From Thysanoteuthis rhombus (lineage: Eukaryota > Mollusca > Cephalopoda > Oegopsida > Thysanoteuthidae): 64,000 bases of DNA. Positions 1 to 10,929 of this stretch are shown piece after piece. Position 1 is the stretch's first letter. Each line of letters opens with the position of its first letter. The notes under the pieces are model-generated. The model saw nothing but the letters and a program-made list of their open reading frames with translations. It did not search any database and was not told where the DNA came from. A program made the translations under genes and the position numbers. The DNA lies in assembly GCA_963457665.1 (NCBI GenBank), contig OY735222.1:34799891-34863890 (forward strand). The letters run 5' to 3'.

Positions 1-179
1 TACTTCGGGCTTACCAGATTCGACATTGCTTAATCTTGATGACTTTATAAAAACCTGTGTATCCCACGTGATTTGGGCGCAACCTCTTGGCCTCGGGGAG
101 AGAGGTTCTTCATTCCAAGTCCTTATGCTGAGTTCTTGACGAAGAGGCATTGAGTAGTATTTTTATAGTCTTTCGTATG

Positions 180-242
180 CCTAGGTGGTGGATTGAATCA
201 CAGCCTACTGAATCGAAGGCAGACACTCTACCACTGGGCACG
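180..242 (-). mobile_element. tRNA-derived SINE head (fragment)
   Basis: Read on the minus strand this gives an A-box-like stretch (GCCCAGTGGTAGAGTG) followed about 30 bases later by a B-box-like TGATTCAATCC, the internal Pol III promoter layout of tRNA-derived SINEs. It resembles the SINE copies near 20.6 and 54.1 kb. No tRNA cloverleaf with a CCA-ready acceptor is evident, so it is a SINE head rather than a tRNA gene. Confidence 0.45.
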
Positions 243-640
243 GTGCTCGGTCTCCGTGTATTTTACATAACATTTTATTCATCTCTGATTCTTTACTTCT
301 TTTTATTGCTTATAAACACATGATATTTGCATACGTGCCAGATTGGAGGCTACAAGAACTCGAAATAATCAGTCTGACATAATTTACCGATTAGTGAAAA
401 ATTTATAGTGAAATGCAGCCAATTTATTCTTGGCTTTTTCATTCTCTTTCTGGGAGGAACTCTGCCAAAGAGAAAATTGAATTCGAATTAGAAAAAAAGA
501 TTTACCTTCGTGTAAATTTCTTTTATCATTTCTGGATTAAGAGGCCTACTTCAAAATGTAAATCAATGCTCGTTTATTTATTGATTTTTTTTAATTTAAA
601 ATTTGAAAATATCCCAGCAAATAATTTTTTGAAAAAGAAA
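243..640. other. no recognisable gene
   Basis: AT-rich sequence. A 76-codon open frame at 413-643 has no recognisable domain and a composition expected by chance in AT-rich DNA. Confidence 0.5.
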
Positions 641-1660
641 TAAGTGAAAAAAAGGCCTGAATAAAAGTTCATGGGGATTGCAAAACGACTATCCTGAACA
701 CAAAAGCATACGACATGTTCCTACCTAGCTGGATATTCGAATGCCTATGGATATTCAAGAAAAATGAAAATACAACCAAACTGAAGATCACTTACCGGAA
801 AATACCCAATCAGAAAGCACCAGGACTGATGGCATCCATGGATAATGGTTTGGGAAACTTCACTATAATTAATGACCGACTGATTCACTTAGGGCTAAGT
901 TGCATAGTTGAAAGCGAGATCCAAGAACAGATGACAAGAGGACACACAACCTGTATCCAAGAGGACACTGAGAAAAGAAAGTGGGCGAGCAACTATAGAC
1001 CAAACATATGCATACCACAAATGTGAAAAATCCTGGTGTCAGATTGGAGAAAGAATATATATATATCAGTGGAAAGAAGAGGACTGATCGGAAGAACGGA
1101 TTGGACACAGAGTGGGAACCAAAGGAGCAAATGACTTGTTTAACAACATGATCCCACATCGAATGCCGCAAGATACTCAAGATTAGCGAATCAGTGATGA
1201 GATACATGGCCAATACTATGAAGAACTGGAAAGTAGAATCGACAGCTAAAGGGAAAAAAATTAGAAGATGTTAATTTAAACTGAACAATTTTTTAGGGGA
1301 ATTTATGTCCCCACTACTAACAATGACACCACCGAGGAGAATCTTGAAAAGCAGCTCATGATATGAATTCTCCAAAATAAAGAGAAGGGTCAACCAGCTC
1401 AGATATGTGCAATTGCCGGTGCAAAGAATAGACTCCATGAGCATCTAAACTATTAGAGCATTATAAGACCGATTTAACAACCAGGGCTCCTCGAATGTGA
1501 AAGAAGAAGCAATGAAAGAGAAAATAAGAAAGGAATACTCAAGGAGAATAAGAAATATACTGAAAACTAAGCTAAATAGCAGGAATTTGATAAAGGGAAT
1601 GAACGCATGGTCAGTATTAATTGAATTAATCGTAAACATAATGATAAAGAACATATTTTT
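640..1660 (+). mobile_element. decayed, rearranged LINE reverse transcriptase (RLE-type)
   Basis: Translated blocks match the RT of LINEs that carry a C-terminal restriction-like endonuclease (R4/Dong-like; family placement is inference). In order: KAYDMFLPSWIFECL (about 700-745, RT motif A region), KIPNQKAPG (about 796-825, fingers), NYRPNICIP (about 990-1016), then after frameshifts NTMKNWKVESTAKGKK (about 1212-1258) and MKEKIRKEYSRRIRNILK (1512-1565, thumb/connection). In intact elements the KAPG block precedes the KAYD block, so the first block is an out-of-order piece from another copy or a rearrangement. The YxDD box is not visible. Several stops and frameshifts; not functional. Confidence 0.7.
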
Positions 1661-1679
1661 TTTCGAATTCAAGATTGAA

Positions 1680-1760
1680 TGTAGTAATTCGCTGTCCCAC
1701 CACAGCAAAATAAGACACAATGTCGAGCTTAACGTGGGGAAAATAGAACCATCTGTCATC
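1680..1760 (-). repeat. dispersed repeat, partner at 60.55 kb
   Basis: The minus strand here, running through TTAAGCTCGACATTGTGTC and GCTGTGGTGGGACAG, closely matches the plus strand at about 60545-60605. Family unknown; the surrounding sequence does not extend the match clearly. The minus frame here is open (within 1445-1813) but I do not recognise the peptide. Confidence 0.55.
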
Positions 1761-2985
1761 CAAAAAAATGGCTCCAGGCGACGTGGCTTTGGTTTGCTAA
1801 GCAACCAAAGCAACCTCCGCCACCAAAAACGTCAGGACATGTCCCGACCTGCTCGTAAAGTGCAATGGAGCAGTGCTGCCCCAGGACAACGGATCCCCAA
1901 CAGCTGGGCTGAGTAATACAAAGGGAACCGAAGGGTTTCCCAATGCGTGCAGCAGTGCGCAGCCTCAGTAAAACCTCATTGGCTGACGCACTGTACCGGT
2001 GCACTCAGTCTTGATACCAACCACACCACAATTATCCGGCCCATTCCTTAAGGGTCTTAGGGACTATTTACATCAAAACCAGAAACCACGAGATTTTGCT
2101 TATACGCAAAACCTTTTCTAAAATTTTAGCTGCATTTAAGTGCGTTTTAATGTCCATTCATTACGCCTGTAATTCTCGGCACGTGTCGTCAACGTATTTG
2201 TTCTTCATTTAAAACGATATTTTTCGAATTTCCTCAAGTTATTCCCGCATAATATATTTGAACATTTCCTGATGGGTCATCATTAATTTTTGAAACAAAT
2301 TAAATCAAACTCCATCTGATATCCGTCTATCTATCTTCCTATTTTATAAATTTTCTTTTTGGACAGCAATTTACTCCGACCATTAGAGCTGCATTAATCT
2401 AGTATCATAAAAGTTAGTGAAAAAAGTTGATAAGAAAAGCAATATTTTATTTAATTTTTCAGTTTATCAACTTCCCTGGCAACTCCTTTTCCAAAAAGGT
2501 AAAGCGGATATATCCCTCCATGAACTTATCATTCATACGTGTGAAAATTATGTTGGTACATCAAATGAATAATTGAATGTGAGTATTATCACAAAGGGAA
2601 AATATTTTTCCTTGACAGTTGGAATGGAAACTCCATGAAAAAGAATTATCTTCCATCAGGTACTGACAACTTTAGTAAGATCCAATAAGCAGTAGATTTT
2701 TTGTAATTTTTTTCTTTTGCGAAAAAATTTTTTAAAATTTCTACTGCTAATATCTTGCTAACATTGCCACGATTCAAAAGAATCTCCCGTTCTTTAAGGT
2801 GTAAACAATTAATTTTTCCATCAGATCTCTCTCCAACCCTTCTTCTTACTAATGGCACAAAGATTCTGACGATAAAATTGGATTTTAGACAATTTTGACG
2901 TTTTCTATGGCGTCAATTTCCGGAATGTCGGCTAAATTCTCCGTAGAAGCCTCCCTTAGATATTGCTGCAAAACAATCGCTCACT
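1761..2985. other. unassigned sequence
   Basis: The GC-richer part at about 1800-2040 stands out from its AT-rich surroundings and may be another dispersed repeat, but I cannot name it. The rest is AT-rich with no domain-bearing frame. Confidence 0.45.
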
Positions 2986-3009
2986 CATCATGCGGCCTCA
3001 TACGAGAGA

Positions 3010-3155
3010 AAAGTGTTGTACATATAAATGTAAGTGTGCGTATGCATGTAGGTATGTAGGTGTGCATGTGTAGGTGTGCATGTATAGGTGTGCGTGTGTA
3101 TGCATTTGCACTTGTGTGTGGGCGTGTGTATGTATGTATGCGTGTGTTTGGTGGT
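3010..3155. repeat. degenerate TG-rich microsatellite
   Basis: Interrupted TG/GTA-rich simple sequence with recurrent TGTGCATG and TAGGTGTG words. The threonine/histidine-rich frame on the opposite strand is a by-product. Confidence 0.8.
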
Positions 3156-3287
3156 TCTAGGTACATGGAAATATATTCATTGGATTTCTCAGTAGTAAAA
3201 TTTTTGAGAATCACGTTCTTTTACAATATTTGAAATGAGAGTCACGAACTACAGCTCTGTTCACTCTACTTGTTCGTTAAAAGGGTT

Positions 3288-3345
3288 ACGAAACACCTAT
3301 AGGTCGGTAGGTAAGCGTTATTTACGTGTTCAAATCTTGCCTACG
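3288..3345 (+). mobile_element. possible truncated tRNA-like SINE head
   Basis: TAGGTCGGTAGGTAAGCG resembles an A box and GTTCAAATCTTGCC a B box, but the spacing is shorter than in a tRNA, so this would be an internally deleted copy. Weak call. Confidence 0.25.
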
Positions 3346-3579
3346 AATGACTGATGACAGCAGCTGGTTATCCAGATTAATCAACTATAACACTTAAGTA
3401 AGTCTCCGTGGGGCTTTTCAAGGACGACTGCTGATGCCCGAGTGGCGTCTGTGGAATGTGGAAGAGTTAATCAAACTGAAACGTACAAAATGATATTCAT
3501 TCGTGGGGGTCTAATTTGCCGACCAAGTGGCAAGTGGGTGTTTAGAGTGCAGAAGTGACGAAAGAGCATTGGTGAGGCG

Positions 3580-3790
3580 CAGTACCCCCCCCCCTACACA
3601 ATCACACAAACGCACACACACATTTAGATTGAGTTGAGATATCTGATGTTAATACATTACGAGCGTTCGTGCGCATACATGCATACACACACACACATAC
3701 ATATGTGTGTCTATTTCTGTATGTGTGTTAGCGTATACCTCTGTGAGCACACGTGTTTGAGTGTGTGTATGGGTGTGAGTGGTTTCAGAC
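3580..3790. repeat. poly-C and CA/TG low-complexity sequence
   Basis: A run of about 12 C near 3583-3594 is followed by CA-rich (3603-3622) and interrupted CA/TG-rich stretches to about 3780. Confidence 0.7.
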
Positions 3791-4464
3791 CCCAACAAAC
3801 CTCACACGATGCGAAAAAGAGAGAAAGAGTGTTCGACTCTGACCCAGATTTTATCTCGAATCCTCAGGGTTTGACACTGGTCGGTCAGGTCAAAAGGATC
3901 CCCACCCGTCCAATTACAGTTATCAGCCCTCGCCCCATCCTAACTCTATCTTCTTTGTTTCTTTCTTTCGATCTTATGTATACACTCATACATGCTTATG
4001 TACTCATATGTACACACATGATAGAAATTCATTTATGGAGAGCTCCTACTGCATCGAACAACCTAGTTGGCCTCTGAAAGTAAAATTAAGTTAAATGAAT
4101 TAAGTTAATTCAAGTCGGATTTTACAATAGTTTTAGTTTTGTCGGGGAAGAAAACTTGAGTGCAGATAAATAAGTCAAAATGATAGATGAGTTAATGCTT
4201 AACGATATCCACATCTATTTAGTCATCCATATTATTTACGCAAAAAAACTTCGCTCGTCTCAATAATAGTATTTTTTTTTTCAAATAAAGGTGGAGGGAA
4301 ACCATCAACCCCTTAGCCAAGCAAGAGCAGACAATATCAAATTGCTCCCAAGTCTTAAAAGATAAAAGAAGATAGAGAAAAACGACGGCGCTGTGATATT
4401 CACACAAAAGAGAAGGGTCATACTATTATCGATCTATCTTCACGCATGCATAATCACGCCCTCT
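3791..4464. other. unassigned sequence
   Basis: No recognisable coding domain, RNA gene or repeat family. Confidence 0.5.
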
Positions 4465-4488
4465 CATATATATATATATATATATAAG

Positions 4489-4650
4489 ACATGGATATTA
4501 TTGATCTGGCAGAATGATTATAAATAGCGTTGTTATATAGATATTTGAAATGATCTCCCATCGTTACACGGTTAATGTATCACTCGCCTTAAACATCGCA
4601 AATAGAATAAACAAATAGAGAAAATGGGTCTGCTGCAGGATTCGAACCTG
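4489..4650 (-). mobile_element. SINE-A copy (tRNA-derived), 5' truncated
   Basis: Minus strand reads B box AGGTTCGAATCCTGCAGCAG then the long conserved tail shared with copies at 19.1, 21.1, 27.8 and 44.2 kb (words such as TTTACG..GTC, AATGATACATT, ATAATCATTCTG, ATATCCATTTC). The A box is missing, so it is 5' truncated. (TA)n lies just beyond its tail (4466-4487). It is fused to a tail of opposite orientation at 4652. Confidence 0.7.
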
Positions 4651-4651
4651 T

Positions 4652-4710
4652 TTCTATATAATATAAGCAATTTATAGTTATTCTGTCTGATCAATAATAT
4701 CCATTTCTTT
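4652..4710 (+). mobile_element. SINE-A tail fragment, opposite orientation
   Basis: Matches only the last ~57 bases of the SINE-A tail (CTATATAATAT...TTATTCTGTCTGATCA...ATATCCATTTCT) on the plus strand, beginning right after the truncated head of the minus copy. The two tails form a ~40 bp imperfect inverted repeat separated by about 140 bp. Confidence 0.65.
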
Positions 4711-4722
4711 ATGTGTGCGTGT

Positions 4723-4724
<2 letters not shown>

Positions 4725-4803
<79 letters not shown>

Positions 4804-4804
4804 A
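4725..4804. repeat. (AC)n(AT)n(AC)n compound microsatellite
   Basis: Direct reading of AC, then AT, then AC dinucleotides. It abuts the SINE-A tail, consistent with growth from its A/T-rich 3' end. Confidence 0.95.
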
Positions 4805-6186
4805 ATGAAGGAGACCACTCCCCTTCTAACAATGATAAAAGTAACTCCAAGTAATAGAAACCTCTTTAATTCATGTTCCAATGTACCGAATAATGAAGAT
4901 AATAAGCCTGCAAGTGATAAAGGCAAAAATGTGCTTTCAGTATTCTTATCTAAATCTTTCGTTAATCTGTTTTCTTCCTGTCAAAAAAACTCCTGTTGTT
5001 CCTACCAACGCCTTCAACGTTGTAATGAATGAAAACATGAAGGGGTATCAGTGAACAAGTAGAAAACACCTCTATCAGTTAATTGCAAAGGACCAAACCA
5101 TGTAAAGACGATCTGACCGACTTCACGAGTCCCACTCCCGAAGGCATCTGGATCTGTGCGACGTGAAGAGAAAACGAAAAGAGGCCGGACTACTCCGCAA
5201 GCAAAATACTTCAAATACCAAGTACATACGATGTTCGGATCTCAAGTCAAAGTCTCAAAAGACAAGGAAATAAAATAACATCATAGGATAGCTCTTGAAA
5301 TTTAGGTGCGTAAAAAAAAAATGTTACTAGAATTGAAGTCACAGAAAATCAATTCACACTCTGAGAGTCATGGTATTCTTTTTTCATTGAAATAAGTAAT
5401 GTTTCAAATTAATTAGTACAAATCAGACGCTTCAATATATCTGCAAACTTGAATGAATTAAGGTTTTTGTGATTAATTCTAATTTTTCCATTTTTTGTTT
5501 TGCTCTTGAAGCGAGATATTTAGTATAATATTATTTGATAAATGCAGATATAATTCAACTTGCAGACGCATTTGAACTTGCACTTTGAACTTCAATTTCA
5601 TTTCTTTATATAATGAATTTGTTTTGTCTGATTTTGATTTCTTATTCATTTGCATGTGTGTGCATTCATGATTATATCCATACACCATCAGTGTGGAATA
5701 TTTTGAAAGATACTCAATTAAAGAAAACCGTGTCAAGTGTGAGTATGAAAGAAAATTTACAGTTTAGAAAACTGTCAAATGTTTGGGAAAATACCGAATT
5801 TTGCGGCCTTTACAGCTTTTTATTTCTTGAAATCTGAACCTCTAGATCACTCTGCATTTCCTACTCGGTGGGAGTTAGGTGTCATATTTCGGATCTACAA
5901 TTCATCCTACTTTCATGATAAAGGCCGATTTAGAACGAATACAACGGGTATATTATCATTGGCGTAACAGAGTGCGTTTTTTTAATTCTGGTGTGTCTTA
6001 TAGATTGAAAAACACGGTATATATTTTGGAAAAAGTTTGAAAACGGAAGTGAGTTGGATTAGAATTATCAAGAAAATTTGTTAAATTCTAAATGACCATT
6101 GTTTAAGAGCCATACATTCATTTGCTTCTATTCTAACTGTTTGAACAAAAACGTACTAAAGCCCAAAGATGTGGGAATCATATATA
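4805..6186. other. unassigned sequence
   Basis: Open frames such as 5014-5214 minus (66 codons, less biased composition than its neighbours) have no motif I recognise. No splice-site context suggests an exon. Confidence 0.45.
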
Positions 6187-6429
6187 GAATCTGGACCTCA
6201 AAATTGGTTTAAGAACGCAAAATTACAGATAACGCCGTAATCAAAATTTAATTTGATCAAAACTAGGATGAAATGTATGTACTATTTCTTCACAAAACTC
6301 TTTTATGTTTTTAAGGGGATCTAAATTAAACATTTCATCCTTGTTTAAGTTGAATTGAATTGACTTTTGGTTACGGTGTGATGTGAAATCTTGCGCTTTT
6401 TACATGAATTAATTTTGGGATCCAGATTC
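6187..6429. mobile_element. foldback / MITE-like inverted repeat
   Basis: Left arm 6187-6278 and right arm 6327-6429 are imperfect reverse complements. Both begin, reading inward, with GAATCTGGA(C/T)C(T/C)CAAAATT and share CGTAA(T/C)CAAAA and AGGATGAAATGT further in. The ~50 bp centre has no coding potential. This is the structure of a non-autonomous foldback DNA element; the family is unknown and no target-site duplication is obvious. Confidence 0.6.
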
Positions 6430-6805
6430 CACAATTGATCCAGCTGTAGCAAACACATCTTTGAGAGAAAAAACCCTGGATCGATTTTTACTTCCCTCAA
6501 AAGGAACTCATCAAACCCCGTTTGAAATACGATTAAACCACATTGAATCTTCTCCGAATGTTCATTTTAAAAATATCCTTCTTCTCCGTCCTCCTTTTCC
6601 TTTCTTTCTGATTATTATTCTAATAAATATTTCGTTGCCAGTTGATAGACCAGAACGTTGCTCTGAGCAATCTCTGAAGGATCTTAAGAAGCAATGAATG
6701 GAGCTTTCACTACAAACAAAGCACAAATATCAAGAGAGACAACGGCAGTAGTCTTCATAACAAACATCACAGAAGCAATTTTATTCAATTCAATACAGCT
6801 TGTAC
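6430..6805. other. unassigned sequence
   Basis: AT-rich; no recognisable feature. Confidence 0.5.
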
Positions 6806-6808
6806 ATT

Positions 6809-6933
6809 CTTCTTCTTCTTCTTCTTCTTCTTCTTCTTCTTCTTCTTCTTCTTCTTCTTCTTCTTCTTCTTCTTCTTCTTCGTCTTCTTCTTCTTCTTCG
6901 TCTTCTTCTTCTTCGTCTTCTTCTTCTTCTTCC
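6809..6933. repeat. (TTC)n trinucleotide tract
   Basis: About 40 TTC units with a few TCG interruptions near the right end. It lies at the 3' end of the minus-strand LINE copy that follows, where it would be (GAA)n on the sense strand, so it may be or derive from the element's simple-repeat tail. Confidence 0.95.
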
Positions 6934-6934
6934 A

Positions 6935-7135
6935 CGGCAGTACTGTGGTTTACAGCAGTACGGTGGTTATCGCTGGAGGCTGAGTGACAGTAAGTCTCCT
7001 CAGGTCTTCAGCCTTCCTCTCATCTCATCTCTCACCTATCACAGCAGTGCTGTGGTTTGTACCTCCACTACCATCTTGGTGTTTTTTCTCCCACCTCCTC
7101 TGTTTGGCCACTGCTAATCAGCTGCGGTCGTAGAT

Positions 7136-7186
<51 letters not shown>

Positions 7187-7860
7187 CACTTTACTCAGTA
7201 TTCAAGCAGTTCCTAGCAGTGATGTGGTCTACACATTCTCAATACTTCCTTTTACCCTGAGTTCCTCCAATCTTTTAGTACAGTTCCCAGTGCACCTATT
7301 ATTACTGGTACTACCCTGACTTTCCTGTTCCACACCTTTTTCAGTTCTCTTTCTTTCCTCTTTACTCTATGGTCTGCAGGTGCAGCAATGTTTATTATTT
7401 GACAGGTTTTCCTCTTCTTGTCTACGATTACTAGGTCCGGTCTTCTCGTTCGGATGGAGTGGTGAGTTTGGATGTCAAAGCCCCAGAGTAATTTGTGACC
7501 TCCATTCTCTAAGACTGTCTCCGGTTTGTGCTGGTACCACTTATCCGCATGGTTGAATGCCGTTCGTTTACTCAGTTCCCAGTGTATCACCGGTACTACT
7601 CTATCGTGTCTGTGCTTATACTCCTTCTGGGTGAGTTGACTACATTCACTAATTATGTGATTTACGGTCTCATCTCTTTCACCGCACAGGCGGCACTTGC
7701 TGTTTGTCTGTGTTCTGTCGATTTTTGTTTTTATATAGTTCGTCATGATGCTTTTGTTTTGAGCTGCCATGATGAGCGATTCTGTTTATCTCTTCAGGTT
7801 TTCTTTTTGTAGCCATTTCCATGACCTATCGTCTTCTACATCCTATATCCGTCTTTTGAA
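6935..7860 (-). mobile_element. LINE 3' end, CCHC finger plus restriction-like endonuclease (copy 1)
   Basis: Best-preserved coding remnant of the cluster. From 7770 down to 7252 there are 172 open codons. Residues C26-x2-C29-x8-H38-x4-C43 form the CX2CX8HX4C knuckle typical of RLE-type LINEs (R2/R4 groups). KWYQHKPE and LLWGFDIQT follow, then the endonuclease core RRPDLVIVD (P111-D112) and QIIN, where sister copies have IID, so one acidic residue is changed. About 20 residues after DHRV are missing relative to the 9.2 kb copy. Reading further upstream (GNLKR*TESLIM) shows a stop, so the frame is a broken remnant. 7060-6940 is 3' UTR shared with the third copy. Confidence 0.85.
7139..7185. 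repeat. (TA)n inside LINE 3' UTR
   Basis: The TA run sits in the LINE 3' UTR at the point where the homologous copy near 9.07 kb has only TGGATATATGG, suggesting expansion of a short resident ATATA seed. Confidence 0.85.
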
Positions 7861-7881
7861 TTATCCGTATAATTTTTTCTA

Positions 7882-7892
7882 CTCTTCTTCTT

Positions 7893-7989
<97 letters not shown>

Positions 7990-8034
7990 TTTTTATTATT
8001 ATTATATTATTATTATTATTATTATTATTATTAT
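7882..8034. repeat. (TTC)n(TTA)n compound trinucleotide tract
   Basis: About 13 TTC units (7882-7921) run directly into about 35 TTA/ATT units with few interruptions. It abuts the 3' end of the second minus-strand LINE, so the TTA part is plausibly its tail, expanded. Confidence 0.95.
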
Positions 8035-8039
8035 CAATC

Positions 8040-8735
8040 CTTTGATTATTATATAACAGTACATAATTTTATAACAGACAATATTTACATGGTCAATGTT
8101 TTGTGAAGGATATGGGCGGAGTCTGTGAGAACAACATTTTGTATCTCATAGATGCCCACGTTTTCTGGTATTTTTCCTAGATTCTTGTCAGCACTTTTTT
8201 TATGGCCCCCAGGGCTCTAATAACAACAAGTATTGTTAGTCTCACATTTTCGTGATATTAATTTCCAGGTCTTTGTTTTACAAACTTTTTTACATATATA
8301 TTTTTATTTAATGGAATGGTCATATATATTAATAGGCACCCTTTTCCCTCTCTGTCCTTAATAATTATGTCAGAGCGGTGTGTACTTGGAAATCCCATAA
8401 TATTGCCACATCTTGTATTTCAGTCACAGGTTCTGGATGGTGTTCATACCAATATAGTGTTTGTGGTGAGCCATAGTGTATGCAGATTATTCAGTGGATG
8501 TACTGACACGTTCTATCGTGTCTAAGCCTGTATTCATTGGTACTAGAACAAAACATCCAGATTTAATGAGAGTGTCTGCTGCGCTGTCATAGAACCTGCT
8601 GTGGGATTGCCACCATTCTTGATAACGTGTGCTAGGTAGTTCTTGGTAGGAAGGCTCTGATCTTAGGCAGCGAAGATGAAGCCTTCTATTTCGGATTTTA
8701 CTCCTGAATTTCATAGCCACTGATGAGTTCTAGTA
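8040..8735 (-). mobile_element. LINE 3' end with restriction-like endonuclease (copy 2, different subfamily)
   Basis: Read with frameshifts on the minus strand: SAADTLIKSGC (about 8580, finger region, first two Cys replaced), RHDRTCQYIH (about 8510), YWYEHHPEPVTE (about 8450-8415), ILWDFQVHT (about 8400), LVVIRALGAIKK (about 8230-8197), and KIPENVGIYEIQNVVLTD (about 8170-8117) followed by SAHILHKTLTM. These are the conserved C-terminal blocks of RLE LINEs in order. At least three frame changes and several stops; inactive. The AHIL..L ending places it in a subfamily distinct from the copies on either side. Confidence 0.75.
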
Positions 8736-8799
8736 TTATCTACATCAGCATCTAGGGTTCAGAGTAGGTATTGGCCGTGATGGGATTTCTGTGACCAGT

Positions 8800-9725
8800 G
8801 TTCTTTTAACATTAATAATCCATCAAATTTTCTCAAGTCTCCAGCCTTCCTCTTCACACTCTCGCAGTTCACAGCGGCGCTGTGGTTTTAACTTTCACAC
8901 CAGTTGCCTGGTAGATATCACTGAATGCTTGGTAACAATATGTCTCCTCAGGTTTCCAGTCCTCCTCTCATACCCACCTATCTCAGCCGTGGTGTGGTTT
9001 GTTTGTTCTCACCATACCTTTCTCCTGGCTGTTAGGCCGTTGCTAGAAACCGGGGGTCGTAGATTCCATATATCCAGTACTCTCCTCAGAATTCGTGCAG
9101 TTCCCAGCAGTGTTGTGGTCCCTCAGTTCTTCCAATCTCGCTTTCAGTGACTTTGGTACGGTTCCGAGTGCACCTACTATTACTGATACGACTCTAACTT
9201 TCTTGTTCTACACCTTCTTCAGCTTCCTTATATTTCCCTAGTTTTTCGTTCTCTTTCGTATTTACTCTGTGATCCAACGGTACAGACACATCTATTATTT
9301 GGTAGGTTCTCCTTCCTTTGCTCAAAACTATCAGGTTTAGTCTTCTCGCTTGGATGGGGTTGTCGGTTTGGATATCAAAGCCCCAGAACAATTACTCTGG
9401 GACTTTGACATCCAAACTGACCACTCACGGTCTAATCCCAGTCGTTTGCTCAGTTCCCACTATATCATTGCTACTACCCTATCGTGTCTGTTTTAATACT
9501 TTTTCGGGGCTTGTTGACAACATTTATAAGTTTTGTAGTTTACGGTTTCATCCCTTTCCATGCATTGGCGGCATTTGCTGTTTGATTGGGTTCGGTCGAT
9601 TTTCGCCTTAATATAGTTTGCCCTGATGCATTTGTTTTGGGCTACCATGATGAGCGATTCTGTTTCTCTCTTCAGGTTTCCTTTGTATAGTCATATTCAT
9701 GATCTGTCATCAGCAACATTATTAT
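8800..9725 (-). mobile_element. LINE 3' end (copy 3, same family as copy 1)
   Basis: Minus-strand blocks in order: GNLKRETESLIM (about 9685-9650), CRQCMERDETVN (about 9575-9540, first half of the CCHC knuckle), RHDRVVAMI, then 9391-9194 open for 65 codons (FWGFDIQTDNPIQARR...QIIDVSVPLDHRV). The PD of the endonuclease is LN here, so catalysis is lost, while the IID block is kept. After a frameshift KVRVVSVIVGALGTVPK (about 9205-9155) matches the end of copy 1. The 3' UTR (9060-8820) carries two diverged copies of a CCTCAGGT(C/T)T(C/T)CAG-type unit. Confidence 0.8.
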
Positions 9726-10925
9726 TTCAACGACGTGCATTTTCTCTCATTTCTGGGATAATTTGCTACATTTGCTTATTATGATTCGCATTTATTATAT
9801 TGTGGTATTTTTGTATTCGCCTCAGGACATTAAACCTTGTGTATTTTAGTGTAGGATCGACTGTGGATAGTTGGTACATTCTGACTTGGATGGCTGTAAC
9901 TCCCCAATACATTATTTAATTAAAACGCAAATATGACCACACGTTACTATGGAAGAGAGACTTCTTTGGATGGGTCATTCAAGTCCAAAACATTAGTTAA
10001 GTTCATTATGTTATCATTCAAATGTTCTAATCTGCTCCAACCGTGGGGGTAGTTGGCACAATCTGAATTTTTTTGTAAGAAGGTACAATTGTGATGGATG
10101 TATTGTTATAGGGGATATAAAATGTTCAACTACTCAAATATTGATAGACAATGTATTTGAGTAAAAAGAAAGATTATAAGAATAAGTCTTTCCTCATTGA
10201 TTCATCATTGTTGATGATTTTTCTTTTCCTTTTTGTTTCCAGATCCTTTTTTCGCGTTCTTTTTTTTCTCTGAATACTTTTGGACCTGATTGAAATTTGT
10301 TTTGTCATTTGCAGTTTTTTTTCGTTTTTCTTCTGCGTCAATTGCATACAACTAAAGCGTATCAAATAGCCCCGCTTACAATGTACCCGTCAACCTCAAA
10401 CACATGTTTTTTTAACATTCGACCCCAAGATACAATTCTGACAGAAGATACTTGAAATATAGAATATGTACTGTGTATATCATTTCTCATCAACATTGAC
10501 TGTGCTATTATCAACAGCACATTACAGCATGAACCAGGCACTTTTTGCCAAAGTGAAAAGTAACTTACCAAGACGAAAACAGTTTTTCCAGTACAACTTT
10601 TCGTGCTTATATATCGAAAAATGTCCAGAATGTTTTCTGATAAAAAAAAAAAAAAGAAGCTTGCCAATGGTGCCATTAAGTGTCGGAAACAAAAATTGAG
10701 GCAAGTGATTTAAACAGCCCCTGTGTCACATTAGCCTTGATTTCCTATTAACAGAAACTATTTTAAGAAACCGAACTTGTGAAATAGCGAGCCTGTTAGA
10801 TGTGTTGACCCTGACTGAAAGCATCAATTACCTTGATTTTCTGTACAAAAAAAAAAAAAAAAATTCATCAAACTGCATGGTTAGTTTTTGAGTTATATGA
10901 TTCAGTGTGAACATACGAATAGAGT
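9726..10925. other. unassigned sequence with poly-A runs
   Basis: A runs at about 10643-10656 and 10846-10861 are the only standout features. Open frames at 10362-10704 on both strands have no recognisable domain. Confidence 0.5.
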
Positions 10926-10929
10926 ACTT

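Noticed and set aside
5014-5214. 66-codon frame with gene-like composition
   Set aside because: No recognised domain, no splice or promoter context; left unassigned.
6684-7117. Poly-Ser, poly-Leu and poly-Glu open frames
   Set aside because: All come from one (TTC)n tract read in different frames, at the 3' end of a LINE copy.
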